Positions 1 through 15,157 of a stretch of DNA of 64,000 nucleotides are shown piece by piece. The stretch spans positions 590,001 through 654,000 of the forward strand of contig JACEEZ010009490.1 in the NCBI GenBank assembly GCA_016584305.1, written 5' to 3'. The translations under genes and the position numbers were made by a program. The notes under the pieces were generated by a model. The model ran no database searches, had not been told where the DNA came from, and worked only from the letters and a program-made list of their open reading frames with translations. This DNA is from Chionoecetes opilio. Lineage: Eukaryota; Arthropoda; Malacostraca; Decapoda; Majidae. Every line of letters starts with the position of its first letter. Position 1 is the first letter of the stretch.

Positions 1-293
1 TTGATTCCTTAAAACCCGAGCCCCTGTCCACCCAGAAGTGAATGGGTACCGGGTGTTAGCCGGGGTTTGTGACCCGCCTCCCGGGGTGGTGGCTTCCCCC
101 AACACTAAGCACTAAGGATGAATGATAAAAATGTTGATATGGAGACGGGGCCATACGAGCGTTGCTCAGGCCCTGTAAAATACAACTAGATCAAGTATAG
201 ACGTCCAGCCTCTGGCCCCTTTGCTTTTGGCTCAGTTCTTGCGGCTGGAACGTGACAGCGAGCCACGTTCCAGCCAATTAACTCATTACGTGA
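1..293. other. unassigned sequence at window start
   Basis: No coding region recognised. It contains cctcccggggtggtggcttccccc-type GC-rich sequence resembling a decayed SINE body, and a short AACGTG/CACGTT inverted pair around 248-268. Confidence 0.3.
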
Positions 294-537
294 ATTACTC
301 ATTAAGGGCTTGTTCTATGCAAATATTTTGATATACAGACCCCCGTTGATTTTGACAGCACTACTTGCATGTCGAATTTCAGCTCAATCCGACAATAATT
401 AGGAGTAGTTTACGCTTATTACTCATTAAGGGCTTGTTTTACGCAAAAACTTTCATCCGACCACCCCCATTGATTTTGACAGCACTACTTGCATGTCAAA
501 TTTCAGCTCAATCCGATAATATTTAGGAGTAGTTATA
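294..537. repeat. tandem duplication, about 120-bp unit x2
   Basis: Two adjacent, mildly diverged copies (about 294-416 and 417-537) share attactcattaagggcttgt, gattttgacagcactacttg and tttcagctcaatccgata-type blocks. Confidence 0.75.
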
Positions 538-579
538 AACTTTTTGGCGGAAACTTGGTTCCACGGGTCTTATGGTAAG

Positions 580-602
580 CGACAGCGAGCGAAGCTCGCT
601 GT
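580..602. repeat. perfect short hairpin
   Basis: GACAGCGAGC, GAA, GCTCGCTGTC: ten-bp arms with a 3-nt loop, just before the (AC)n tract. Confidence 0.7.
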
Positions 603-621
603 CAATGAATAAACTAGATGA

Positions 622-1015
<394 letters not shown>

Positions 1016-1074
1016 CAAACACGTTTACCAACATAAACTGACCATAGCATTTATTATAAAATAATTTCAATATA

Positions 1075-1272
1075 TAAATATAATAATAATAATGATGATG
1101 ATAATAATAATAATGATGATAATAATAATAGTAACAATAACAGCAACAACAATAAAAATAATAATAATAATAATAATAATAGCTAATAATAATAATAATA
1201 ACAATAATAACAATAATAAAAACAATAATAATAATAATAATAACAATACTACTACTAATAATAATAGTAGTA

Positions 1273-1333
<61 letters not shown>

Positions 1334-1346
1334 TAATAATAATTAT

Positions 1347-1441
<95 letters not shown>

Positions 1442-1475
1442 GTAATAATGATGATAATTATGCTATCATCATAAA
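1075..1475. repeat. compound (AAT)n microsatellite
   Basis: About 400 bp of AAT with AAC, ATG and AGT interruptions. The apparent poly-Asn, poly-Ile or poly-Leu frames are artefacts of the repeat. Confidence 0.97.
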
Positions 1476-1713
1476 CCCCACCACCATTTTATACTAGTTA
1501 CTATACGGTACTATAACCACTAATAATAAAAAATAATTATAAAAATAACATGACGAATATGAATGATAATTATAACAAAGATAATAATAATGCCCATCTG
1601 AGTGGCTTCTTATCGTAACGCTGCATTGTTATCCATATCTTTACACGTGCATCAGTTCTAATCTAGAGAAAAAAACATAATGGACCTCCCTTATTCTACA
1701 CCACCGCTGAAAC

Positions 1714-3815
<2,102 letters not shown>

Positions 3816-3862
<47 letters not shown>
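3816..3862. repeat. (AAT)n microsatellite
   Basis: Short AAT run following the right end of the 2044-3817 element. Confidence 0.95.
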
Positions 3863-3863
<1 letters not shown>

Positions 3864-3980
3864 TGATAGGCTACACTTCAAAGCTACTTAAGAGACACTT
3901 CACTTACAATAATACACTTCACCACTGCCACTGTTACGAGCCACAATTCTTTTTTATAGAATGTAAGAAGTCCAAGTAGG

Positions 3981-4481
3981 TAGTAGCGTATTTTCGCGAC
4001 CGCTCTGGCCCGGTCTGGACTGGGCTAGTCCCGGGCGGTCACTGTTTTTGCGAGGCAGTCTAGAACGGGCTAGCCCAGTCCAGTCCGGTCCGACCCACAT
4101 ACCAGGACCACCTTGGACCAGTGTGGGGAGAACTGGCGCATGCGCACTACAGTCAGCGGGGAAGGCGACCAGGAGCTTCTCGTGCTGCTGATAAGACATG
4201 AAACACCATGATGGCCGACCATAAGACTAAAGTATCACAGGCGTGGTAGTTGTAAAGTCTTCAGCACAGGTTAAAAGGCGGACGACAAAAAGGATATTGA
4301 CAAAATGGACGCCTGCCGCCTCCACAGTTCAGTTCAGTACCGCCCACTCGATCCCCCAGCCAATAGGAACGACGAATGGGACGGGGCCAGTCTCGATGTA
4401 TTTTCGCGACCATCAGTCCACCCTGACCCGGTCCGGACTGGACTGAACCAGGGCGGTGAACGTCACGAAAATGCGCTACTA
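3981..4481. mobile_element. MITE with TAGTAGCG(T/C)ATTTTCG ends
   Basis: TAGTAGCGTATTTTCGCGAC at 3981 is mirrored by GTCACGAAAATGCGCTACTA ending at 4481. Further-in CGGTCC/GGACCG-rich blocks are also partly inverted. GTAGG-type flanks adjoin both ends, so the target duplication is ambiguous. Confidence 0.6.
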
Positions 4482-4483
4482 GG

Positions 4484-4486
4484 TAG

Positions 4487-4541
<55 letters not shown>

Positions 4542-4631
4542 CAGTAGTAATAGTAATGGTAAAAGGAGTAGTAGTGGTAGTAGTAGTAGTAGTAATGGTA
4601 AAAGGAGTAATAGTAGTAGTAGCAGTAGGAA

Positions 4632-4664
<33 letters not shown>

Positions 4665-4800
4665 GAGGAGGAGGAGGAGGAGGAGGAGGAGGAGGAGGAG
4701 GAGGAGGAGGAGGAGGAGGAGGAGGAGGAGGAGGAGGAGGAGTAGCAGAAATATAAGTAATAGTAATAATAAAAGTAGTAATAGCAATGATATGAGGAAG
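4484..4800. repeat. (AGT)n then (AGG)n compound microsatellite
   Basis: AGT repeats from 4484, AGG repeats at about 4660-4742, then degenerate AGT/AAT. Confidence 0.97.
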
Positions 4801-5489
4801 AAGGGAGGGAGGGGGAGGAGTTGATCAAGGAGCATCAGGAGGAAGGGGAGGATCAGGGGAAGGGAAATGTAATGGCAGGAGTGAGAAGCAGCAGTCGGCA
4901 TTCTGTATATATTATGATTTACCAGAAGTCAGGAACAGAGGTTAATTACCCCTAATGAAGCAAATCTGAAACTTTTGTAGGTAACAGAGGCAATATTGGC
5001 AAGGCCTTGCAAATTACAAATTCAAGGCAATAGTCACTTTCTTGACCCCCATTCCTACAATTTCGAGATAAAATAGCAAAAAGGTTGGGTTTATTCTTTT
5101 TCAAAATGGATTTTTGGCCAATAGGCTACCTAAGAAAATTCCCCGACCCCTTGTGTAGTCAAACGATGGCGGGATCGTTCGATACACTTTATGTCGCTAT
5201 TCTGAATGACTGACAACCACTAGTGATGATTCATAAGAATAATGAGTAACCAAAGCTATGATCCCCGTTTAGCATGATATTGACTCACTGCATAACTAAT
5301 GTCCATTCTAGGAAGACAGACATAGTTTTCATTGGGCATCAACTGAATGACTAGATAGTTTATGCAGTACGAGAGTGGGGGAGGGGGCCTCCTGGTCATA
5401 TAAAATATATTTATAAGTATCATAGTTATTATGATATATAACATAATGTAGTATAATTATATATCATATAAAGGTACATTATCAGTACA
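4801..5489. other. no recognisable gene
   Basis: AT-rich unique-looking sequence without convincing coding signal or repeat match within this window. Confidence 0.4.
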
Positions 5490-5551
<62 letters not shown>

Positions 5552-5567
5552 AAGGTACATTAATACA

Positions 5568-5625
<58 letters not shown>

Positions 5626-5632
5626 TATAATT
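5490..5632. repeat. (AT)n microsatellite
   Basis: Interrupted AT dinucleotides immediately 5' of the truncated jockey-like LINE. Confidence 0.95.
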
Positions 5633-5644
5633 GTGTAATGTACC

Positions 5645-6639
5645 TTCATATTAAGTTTCCTTTCAAACCGTTATATTGCAGCTACTGTAGACGGACATTG
5701 CTCTTCTCCTAAATCTATCAATAGTTGTGTTCCCCAGGGTTCTGTCCTACCACCCACTCTCTTTCTATTATTCATTAATGATCTTCTAAGTCTAACTCAA
5801 AGCCCTATCCACTCCTACGCTGATGATTCTACCCTGCATTTTTCAACGTCCTTTATTAGACGTCCAACTCAACAGGAACTAAGGGATTCACGGAGAGATG
5901 CCATCGAGCGCTTAACTTCTGATCTTTCTATAATTTCTGATTGGGGCAAAGCAAACCTTGTTTTGTTCAATGCCTCAAAAACCCAATTTCTTCACCTATC
6001 TACTCGACAAAACCTACCAGATAACTATCCCCTCTTCTTCAATGACACTCAACTGTCTCCTTCTTCTACAGTGAACATTCTAGGACTATCCCTTACTAAA
6101 AATCTGAACTGGAAATCTCACATCTCATCTCTTGCTAAAACAGCTTCTAAGAAGTTAGGTGTCCTGTGGCGTCTGCGTCCTTTTTTTTTCTCCCTCCCAG
6201 TTGCTTGCTCTGTACAGGGACCTTATCCGCCCGTGTATGGAGTATGTCTCACATGTTTGGGGAGGATCCACTCATGCAGCTCTCCTAAACAGGGTTGAGT
6301 CAAAAGCTTTTCGTCTCATAAACTCCCCTCCTCTGACTAACTGTCTTCAATCTTTAAATCCCCGCCGCAATGTTGCTTCTCTTGCTATCTTCTACCGTTA
6401 TTTTCATGCACACTGCTCTTCTGAACTTGCTAACTGCATGTCTCCCCCACTCCCGCGGCCTCGCTGCACCAGACTTTCTACTCATTCTCATCCCTATTAT
6501 GCTCATCTTCCTAATGCAAGAGTTAATCAGTATCTTTACTCTTTCATCCCTTTCACTGGTAAACTCTGGAACTCTCTTCCTGTTTCTATTTTTCCACCTT
6601 CCTACGACTTAAATCTTTTCAAGAGAGGAGTGACAAGAC
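5645..6639 (+). pseudogene. jockey-like LINE, reverse transcriptase C-terminal part (copy 1)
   Basis: Non-LTR reverse transcriptase, 5'-truncated. Visible in frame are VDGHCSSPKSIN, VPQGSVLPPTLF, the catalytic YADD box (HSYADDSTLH, about 5810-5840), then the thumb region LGLSLTKNLNWKSHISSLAK. A one-base slip in the T run at 6180-6190 changes frame; the second frame continues with ALYRDLIRPCMEYVSHVWGG and ends KLWNSLPVSIFPPSYDLNLF. It is cut at 6639 by a hAT-like insertion; its 3' UTR resumes at 10332. The clade is inferred from the VWGG and KLWNSLP blocks typical of arthropod jockey-like elements. Confidence 0.85.
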
Positions 6640-9600
6640 CAGGGGCGGATTGGCCATAGGGCAAACCGGGCTGTGTCCCGTTGGGCCGGAGGGTCTTGGG
6701 CCGGTCTGAGTCCCGGCGGGGCCGGCCCTCTGTAGCGCAGTATGGTACGGTTGTGAGAAACGTTTATGTCCGGAGACCGTATGCCTCGTCTGGCTCAAGC
6801 AGCCAGACGAGGCAGCCTGGCTTCTCCTCCATCCCTCTCCCGTATTCTAGCTATTGAATCTGAAGGAGTATGACCCCAGAGGCGGATTGGCCACAGGACA
6901 CACCGGGCTGTGTCCCGGAGGGTCAATGAGTCTGAGGGTCGCCGGTGCCGGGGCCCGGGGGCCAGACTCGAGTACGCTTGACGAACAAGTGGCTATCGGG
7001 ATTAGAGCCTGGTAATATTATTGGTACGAAATCATAAGTACAACATTTTATGAAGCACTTTATAAGAGAGAGAGAACGAGAGATCAGCTGTTTCTAGCAT
7101 GGGTGTATAACAATATAGCTCCAATGAATTCTAGCGCATTTATTGGAGATCGTTGACATTGAGACAGCTAGTTTGGCCTCAAAATCCTCCTTTTGGCACC
7201 TGACCCACAACAAACTGTACAGTTTCATGGCACCACGGGCCACACACCTCAGTGTAATGTTTTTCTTGTTTTTTTACAGCACAAAGGACTAGCCATAGAC
7301 AAAAAAAAACCCGATTAGTTACCAGTGCCTATAGAGATGACTGTACGAGAAAATAGAAATGGGGGTGAGCCAATTTAGTTCGGGAGGTGTCTTATTACCC
7401 CTTTCTTGAAAAAAAATTGTCGTCGGAAGGTGGAAGAATAGAAACAGAAAGAGTGTTCAAGAGTTTACCAGTGAAGGGCATGGAAGAGTGAAGATACTTG
7501 TTAACTTTTGCACTGGAAGATGGACAGGATAGGGATGAGAATGAGTAGAAAGTCTTGTGCAGCGAGGCCGTGGGAGGGGGGGAGGCATGCAGTTAGCAAG
7601 TTCAGAAGAGCAGTGAGCACGAAAATAACAATAGAAAATAGCAAGAGAAGCAACATTGCGGCGATGACTTATAGATTGAAAACAGTCGGTCAGAGAAGGG
7701 GAGTTGATGAGACGCAAAGTTTTTTATTCTACCCTGTTGAGGAAAGCTGTATGAATGGATCCCCCCCAAACATGTGAGACATACTCCATACATGGGCGGA
7801 TACGGCCCCTGTACAGAGCAAGCAACCGGGAGGGAGAAAACATGGGATGCAGACGCCAGAGGACACCTAACTTCTTAGATGCTGTTTTAGCAAGAGATGA
7901 GATGAGAGATTTCCAGTTCAATTTTTTTTGTAAAGGATAGTCCATGAATGTTCATTGTAGAAGAAGAAGACAGTTGAGTGTCATTGAAGAAGAAGGGAAA
8001 GTTATCTGGTAGGTTTTGTCGAATAGATAGTTGAAGAAATTGGGTTTTTGAGTCATTGAACAAAAGAAGCTAGGTTTGCTTTGTCCGAATCAGAAATTAT
8101 AGAAAGGTCAGAAGTTAAGATCTCCGTGGCATCTCTCCGTGAGTCACTTAGTTCCTGTTGAGTTGGACGCCTAATGAACGACGTTGATAAATGCAGGGTA
8201 GAATCATCAGCGAAGGAGTGGATAGGGCATTGAGTTAGACTTAGAAGATCATCAATGAATAATAGAAAGAGTGATTGATAGGAAAGAACCCTGAGGAACA
8301 CCACTATTAATAGACTTAGGAGAAGAATAATGTCCGTCTACAGTAGCTGCAATAGAACGGTTAGAAAGGAAACTGAAGATGAAGGGGCAGATAAAAGGAT
8401 AGAAACCGAATAATGGTAGTTTAAACATTAAGGATTTGTGCCAGACTCTATCAAAAGCTTTTGATATGTTAAGTGCATCGGCAAAAGTTTCACCAAAACC
8501 CCTAAAGGAGGATGACCAAGATTCAGTTAGGAAAGCTAGAAGATCGCCATCAGATTGCCCTTTACGGAAACCGTACTGACGATCAGATAGAAGATTGTGA
8601 GCAGATAGATGCTTAAGAATCTTCTTATTAAGTATAGATTCAAAAACGTTAGCAAGGCAGGAAGTCAAAGCTATTTGATGGTAGTTTGAAGGCTTATTAG
8701 AACGGTCACCCTTCTTAGGCACAGGTTGAATATAAGCAAATTTCCAGCAAGGAAGGGTGGAAGTAGATAGACAAAGACGGAAAAGTTTGACCAGACAGGG
8801 TGCAAGCACAAAAGCCCTGTTTTTGAGAACAATAGGAGGGATTCCGTCAGGACCGTAAGCCTTCCGAAGATCTAGGCCAGAAAGGGCAAATAAAACATCA
8901 TTACGAAGGATCTTAATAACATAGTCAGAGGATGGAGGAGAAGGATGAATTCATCAACCAGAGTGGAATTTTTAGCAAAGGTTTGAGCACAAAGTTCAGC
9001 TTTAGAAATAGATGAGACAGCTGTGGCGCCATCCGGGAGAAACATAGGAGGGAAAGATGAAGAAGACACAAATTGTTAAAGATGTTTTTAGCTAGATGTC
9101 AGAAGTCACGAGATTAGTTTGATTCAGAAATTTTTTGACATTTTCTATGAAAAAAGGAGTTTTTGGTGAGTTGAAAAAATATTTGGCATGATTACGGGCA
9201 GAAATATAGAGGGCATGAGTTTCAGGAGATGGATGGTTACTGTACCGTCTGTGAGCCGCCTCTCTATCTTGTACAGCATGAGAACAAGAAGAGTTAAACC
9301 AAAGTGGATGGGCATTAGGATTAGAGAAAGTGTGTGGAATGTACGCCTCCATGACAGAGACAATGACCTCAGTTATGCGCTCTGCACAAAGAGATAGGTC
9401 TCTGACATGGAAGCAATAATTTTATTCCATGGAAAATCAGAGTAGTACTGCCTTAGGTCCTCCCACTTAGCTGAGAGTTGAAATGCCAGAAGCACCTCCG
9501 CTTAGGTGGGTACCGAGGCGGCACCGGAGCGATAGGACAAGTTACAGAAATAAAATTGTGATTGGAGGAACCCAACGGAGAGAATAGTTTCACAGAGTAA

Positions 9601-10331
9601 GCAGAAAGGGTTAGTAGTTAGGAAAAGGTATAGAATGTTGGGCGTGTCTCCGTGGATGGTCAGGAATACAGGTAGGGTGCTGCACCAGCTGCTCTAGGTC
9701 TTGGAGGATAGAAAAATTGTAGGCTTGTTCATCAAGTTGGACAGTGAAAGAAGATGATAGCCAAAGCTGGTGGTGAACATTGAAATCACCAAGTAATGAG
9801 TAACTACTGAATGATAAGACTCATGTAAATTTCAAAATGAGTGATTATATTGATGGGAAGTATGATAAATGTGCATATTTATAGTCAAGTGGATTGTGTG
9901 GCGGGATGATAAGCAGCTGTGTTGATGCCCAGTCCAGTTTGAGGGTTAGAATTGAATTTTTTTGTAAAATGGTTCGTGAATGACTGGGTTTATTGCGTGA
10001 ATCTATACTTATTGCTTCAATAGCTTTTCAAGCTGTGAAAACGCACTTGCATACAAGAACTATGGAAACAAATATACAAGTGTGGTGTAGTATATGATAT
10101 ATTTTTTGGTTTGAATACCGTGTATTCAACATTTTACTTTTTGAAAATATTAAAATTTAAAAAAAATTTAAAATAATATAATATTTGAAAATATTACTAT
10201 TTGAAATAGAATAAGCAATATTTTTTTTATTCAGGGGTACTACATTTTATTCATTACTGAAGTTTGCAAGATAGGGCCGGGGCCGGTAGGTGACTGTCCC
10301 GGGCTGGTTTAGGGTACCCAATGCGGCCCTG
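6640..10331. mobile_element. hAT-like composite element with 8-bp target duplication
   Basis: The left end CAGGGGCGGATTGG starts at 6640 and the right end ...CCGCATTGGG-type inverse (ccaatgcggccctg) stops at 10331. GACAAGAC is duplicated exactly at 6632-6639 and 10332-10339. An 8-bp duplication and CAGGG(G/C)CG ends are typical of hAT elements. A second GAGGCGGATTGGCC-like start at about 6880 suggests a nested or duplicated end. It carries an inverted jockey copy; no hAT transposase remains. Confidence 0.75.
7265..9835 (-). pseudogene. jockey-like LINE, endonuclease end to 3' UTR (copy 2)
   Basis: Reading the minus strand: the endonuclease end with LGDFNVHHQLW (near 9800), the linker NPNAHPLWFNSSCSHAVQDR (9350-9092), then reverse transcriptase with PVPKKGDRSN, LLSDRQYGFRKGQS, ISKAFDRVWH, SGVPQGSF, FADDSTLHLS (8250-8200) and the C-terminal VWGG block (near 7770), finishing with the same 3' UTR as copy 1 and an A run at 7267-7275. 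Multiple frameshifts and stops make it inactive. It lies inside the hAT-like element, antisense to copy 1. Close similarity to copy 1 shows the same family. Confidence 0.88.
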
Positions 10332-10800
<469 letters not shown>

Positions 10801-10805
10801 GTAAA

Positions 10806-11421
10806 TTACTGGAAAGAATTAATAAGCCAAACTTTGCAGAAAACTGATAATCACGTATTATCGAGGCTTGTATGTCTGACCGTCAAAGGTTGAAGGCAAA
10901 TGGCTATCTTGCTATGTTGCCTTAACACCATTAGTGTGCTTGAAATAATGCCATATGCGCAATTAGCCTACCTGTGTTCATAAAAGTAACGGACAAAGTT
11001 GTGTTTCTGTACAGGAGGCACGTTGAAGATGGTTTTTTTGTTGGAAATATCGACTTAAGTAAATATTTCTTTGATTTGACCTCAAACAGAAATTCAAAAC
11101 ATTTCTTTCACATTCGGCTGAGATTTGCACACACATGTTGATATAATAGGAGCATCAACTGCAAACTACATTATGACTGAATGATGAAGCTAAGGCTGGA
11201 ACTGAGTTCTAACTTCTAAGAGTTCCATCCTCGCTATCGTATAAATAACCGCTCTTGATTCCTGCCTACTGTCGGAAGCTGGAGTTGTATAAAATAATTT
11301 GCAAAATTGGGAAAATAAAGAAAACTAAATGGGCTACGTTCATGTATCGTATTATCCAACAGGTTATGTGAGAATTGAAGAGGCCTCGGATGAATCTTAA
11401 TTGCTACCTCCCATACTTTTA
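10806..11421. other. no recognisable gene
   Basis: AT-rich sequence with no supported coding region; it lies between the palindromic MITE and a SINE. Confidence 0.4.
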
Positions 11422-11422
11422 A

Positions 11423-11778
11423 GGGGAGGCGGTATAGCGGAGTGGTTAGCGTCTCCGACTGGCGTTCTCGGTGACCCGAGTTCGATCCTCGAAGAAACCC
11501 AAAACCTATCTGCACCGTCGAGTGGTCTAAGAACACCCACATGCCCTGTCCATCAACTCTACCTTCGATTGCGAGTGCATCGGAGGACACATGGGGGCGG
11601 CATGAGCTTCTACAGGCGTCACTATAAAAACCCTGCCTGCGCCACCACGGGCGAGGACCAACCATCACAGCCCTCAAGTGGACCTCCAGAGCCTACCATC
11701 CGAGCCCTGGGTTACCACTGCCTACAGGCGCTATAGGCACAAATGTCATATAAAAAAAAAAAAAAAAAAAAAAAAAAA
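11423..11778 (+). mobile_element. tRNA-derived SINE, family B, with poly(A)
   Basis: The tRNA-like head has box A tagcggagtggttagcgtc and box B gagttcgatcctc, followed by a conserved body (gaacacccacatg, tcgattgcgagtgcatcgga, cgccaccacgggcgaggacc) and an A run at 11752-11778. A diverged reverse copy lies at about 34947-35244. Confidence 0.85.
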
Positions 11779-12419
11779 TACTTGTTAATAAATAATCGTT
11801 CACTGAAGGTAGCTATATTGTAAACATCATGTCCGCGAGATAAATCCTTGCAACCCATATAAAACTGCAAGTTGGCAAGGAGAGGGTGTCGCACTTTTTT
11901 ATTGCTTCAATTTACCTCTATTCTCAGCGTTCTATATAGCCTGATCCCTCTCGTTACTTACTAAACACAGGGAAGAATAAACCCACCATTTCACCTAGCT
12001 TCAGGCAGCCTTTCCTCTCTCACGCCCCTCTTTCTGAAGCCTGAGGCCACGCAGAAGGAACACTACGAGGATGCCATGGGAAGTGTTGTGACAATAAAAA
12101 TATTCTTGAAAAATCGCACGCAATCAAGGACAAGATCTATCAAATCGTATGTTGTGTATACCTTCAAACATCCATGCTATGATTATGAAGTTCACGAAAG
12201 ATATGTAACATGAACGAAAAATACATACGTGGCATAACATTTGTTAATTATACTTATGATTTCTTAACATTACATATAGAAAATAATACAGCATATATAT
12301 TCAAGCTTTATAATAATAGAATATATAATTAATACAAATCATACATAAAAAGTATCATATGAAGGTACCGACGTAAACATTTGTTAAGAAATGTGCTCAT
12401 CTGTGACAGGTAAACAAAT
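11779..12419. promoter_or_regulatory. region 5' of ACBD3, likely containing promoter and 5' UTR
   Basis: About 640 bp between a SINE and the ACBD3 ATG. No clear TATA box or initiator can be assigned. The role is inferred from position only. Confidence 0.3.
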
Positions 12420-12621
12420 ATGGCGAACGGGGCGGAGCTCGCAGCCGCTGGTCCCGAGCTGGAGGCCAGTGTGGAGGACAGTGAGAAGGCCGACGAGCCG
12501 CAAATAGCGAACAATGAACACCCAGAAGATGTTCCAATAACCCCTACAGCGAATGGAGTGGAGGTTCACTGGGGTTTCTCATTGCCAGACCTGTACCGGA
12601 TCGCACTTAAGTTCTATAAAG
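12420..12621 (+). CDS. ACBD3: ACBD3 coding exon 1
   Basis: Residues 1-67. The ATG at 12420 is followed by an Ala/Glu/Pro-rich leader and then the start of the ACB domain (VHWGFSLPDLYRIALKFYK). The exon ends one base into a codon at G/gtacgt. The GC-rich coding sequence stands out from AT-rich flanks. The ATG context (aaatATGGCG) is acceptable and no nearby upstream ATG shares this frame. Confidence 0.9.
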
Positions 12622-12920
12622 GTACGTGGCTGTATTATATTGTGTCCTGGCCGCCCATTATGCTGTGTCCTGGCCGCTGGGGGAGGATTCGCCCTCTCGT
12701 GAACCAGAATTACCCTTCAAGCCCTAAGAGTCATTGGTTTAGGCGTTGTGTGGTACAGAAAAGCGTTACAGAATCAGCCCACTTGCGTGCAGGTGAATGT
12801 GTTGTTGCATGGGGAGGCAGCCTTTACAGCGGCCTACCCTCATATCTAATGCTAGGTAGGCAATTTCGGACAATACTCGCCAAGCACCATTAGATTCGCT
12901 AAATAACCTGACCTGGTTTA

Positions 12921-13466
12921 TGGAACTGTCACCGATAGGAATTCTCGCTGAAACACCAACCGAGAACTCTCGCTGACGTGGAAATTTTCGGTGAGAGTTC
13001 CACTGGTAATAGATGAAAAAGGAAAAATAAAACCTATTTCATTATTGGACACAACATTTTTCGCTTGTCCCAGAACACTAAAACTGCAGTTTGACATTGA
13101 TAAGCAACCTCATTCACTAACCTAACCTGGACATTGGTTAACTGGCCAACATAACATAACCTAACTGTTCAGGCTATTGCTGGTATTTAATACCTGAATG
13201 CAGAAACACGGGTAAAAGTTGATTAAATGTAGTATAAACTCAATCGTAGATCAAGTGGACCTTCTACACAGGGACACCAAGACTACAAGCAGCGGTGGAC
13301 CACCACGACTGTGAGGCATGACCCTCTAAACTTGAAACAAGTAAACAAGCAAGAAACAAGTAAACAAGTATTGGGTGCAGTTATATCAAGATAAAAAACT
13401 GGAACTGTCGCCGAAAATAGGAACACTCGCCGATGTCGGCGATAATTCCTATCGGCGACAGTTCCA
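12921..13466. mobile_element. MITE with TGGAACTGTC(A/G)CCGATAGGAATT ends
   Basis: The left end at 12921 and its inverse ending at 13466 match over about 24 bp with two differences. The right end also has an inner hairpin (GGAACTGTCGCCGA ... TCGGCGACAGTTCC, 13402-13465). In ACBD3 intron 1. No coding capacity. Confidence 0.7.
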
Positions 13467-13759
13467 GGTAACCCTGACCTAACTTAAATTGTAAATTGGT
13501 ACTTTCAACCAGGAATTGAGTACGAAGTCAAAAGTACCATTTTCCATTTATTTTAATGAATCAGGAATGATTGTTACATTAAAGATCGTCGAAAATGCCT
13601 CATTTTGCCGTAATCCCCCCTCCTCCACAACACACCTGGGGGCCAGTTGGGAACGACACACAATGAATCGGTTCTATTGCAGTTTACTGCATTACAAGGC
13701 ACATAGTTATAACCGTCCTCAACTTGTAGATCTGACCAAGAGGCCAGTAGGTCGAGATC

Positions 13760-14880
13760 AAAGGTGAGAGTAGCTGGAGGAACATCAGATGCCTGTGAGA
13801 TAGGTGTGGGGGTGCATCAAGGCTCAGTTCTCAGTCCTCTTTTGTTTGTGGTAGTGATGGAAGAGGCCACAAAGGAATGCAGAACAGGAGATCCATAGGA
13901 GCTGCTATATGCAGATGATTTAGTCTTGACAGCTGAGACAAAGGAGGAAGTTTAGAGGAGATTTATAGATTGGAAGCAAGCAATGGAGAGAAGAGGTCTG
14001 AAGGCGAATATGTCCAAGACGAAGATGACGGTAACAGGCAAGAAAATAGAGCAAAATATACAAGTGGGAAGGTTTCCTGTGGAGTGTACGGTAGGGGAGT
14101 GGGAGTAAACTCTATTCGTTGCAAGGAATGTGACAAGTGGTGCCATAAAAGATGTTCAGGACTAGGAAACCTGAATAGGGTGGTAGATTTCTGCTGTCCA
14201 GTGTGTATAAGAAGAATCAACAGAGGGGGCTCGCCAGAAGAGGAAGAGGTAGAAACTATAGAAGTGAATGGTGATGTAATAGAAGAAGTGAAACAGTTTT
14301 GTTTGTTATCTTGGTGACATGTTAGATAGCAAGGGTAGAGTGGAGAAAGCAGTAAGAACACAAGTAGCAACTACATGGATGAAGTGGAGAGAAATAGCGG
14401 GACTGCTGATAAGCAAGAGTATTCCGCTGAAAAACAGGAAGAGTATTTGAAGCATGTATAAAAGATAAGTTTTGCTGTATGGCTCTGGGACATGGGCTTT
14501 GACGAAGAAGTTGGAGGATGTGTGGTTGGTTGTGATCGGAGAATGTGGAGATATATGACTGGGATCACATGGAGAGATGAAGTGTCTAGTGAAGAGGTGG
14601 CAAGAAAATGTGGATTGAAAGAGCAGAGTACAGTGTTGAGAGTAAGGCAATTGAGTTGATTTGGGCACGTGAAGAGGAGAGAAGGTGGTGAGGCATTAGG
14701 GAGAGCTGTTAGAGTGGAAGTTCCAGGTCGCCGTCCACTGGGTAAGCAAAGGAAGACATGGAGGCAGTGTGTTGGAAGAGGATCTGGCAGCATTGGGCAT
14801 TGAAGAAGTTGAGGCAACATAAAGAGATAGCTGGAAGCGTATTTCGGCCTTCTAACCTCATAAAAGATTATGGGAAAAAC
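13760..14880 (+). pseudogene. RTE-like LINE fragment with PHD-like zinc finger
   Basis: Degraded reverse transcriptase from GVHQGSVLSPLLFVVVMEEA through YADDLVLTAETKEEV (near 13910) and KANMSKTKMTVTGKKIEQ. After a one-base slip near 14075 a Cys/His module follows: RCKECDKWCHKRCSG, then FCCPVC (about 14110-14210). Further on are LYGSGTWAL, RMWRYMTGI, LSWFGHVKRREGG and VEVPGRRPLGK, the usual C-terminal blocks. Internal stops and frameshifts make it non-functional. The clade is an inference from the FGHV-R and Cys/His blocks. In ACBD3 intron 1. Confidence 0.8.
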
Positions 14881-15157
14881 TGACGTTAAACAGAAAGAAT
14901 AAGAACTGGTAAATCTGACCATTTGCAGTAACAACAGCCATCCGAAATGGAAAAAAAAGCATAACGGGTGTCTGGGGGAGCTGTGCCCCCTCAGTAAGGT
15001 TAGGTTACATAACCACTGTCCAGGTTAGGCAAGTGAACTAGCGGGTGGGTCTAAGGGGTCGCAGCCTCCCCATTTAGGTCAGAAAAGTATTAGTAAATAG
15101 GGAGTATATATTGTATTAAACTGATGTTTTACCAATTAATCTACTAACCTAGGAACT

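Noticed and set aside
11234..11736. 147-aa and 111-aa open frames on opposite strands
   Set aside because: Both overlap the tRNA-derived SINE and follow its sequence.
14306..14934. Minus-strand 120-aa and 187-aa frames
   Set aside because: Antisense to the LINE reverse-transcriptase fragment, Ser/Leu/His-rich and without domain signal.
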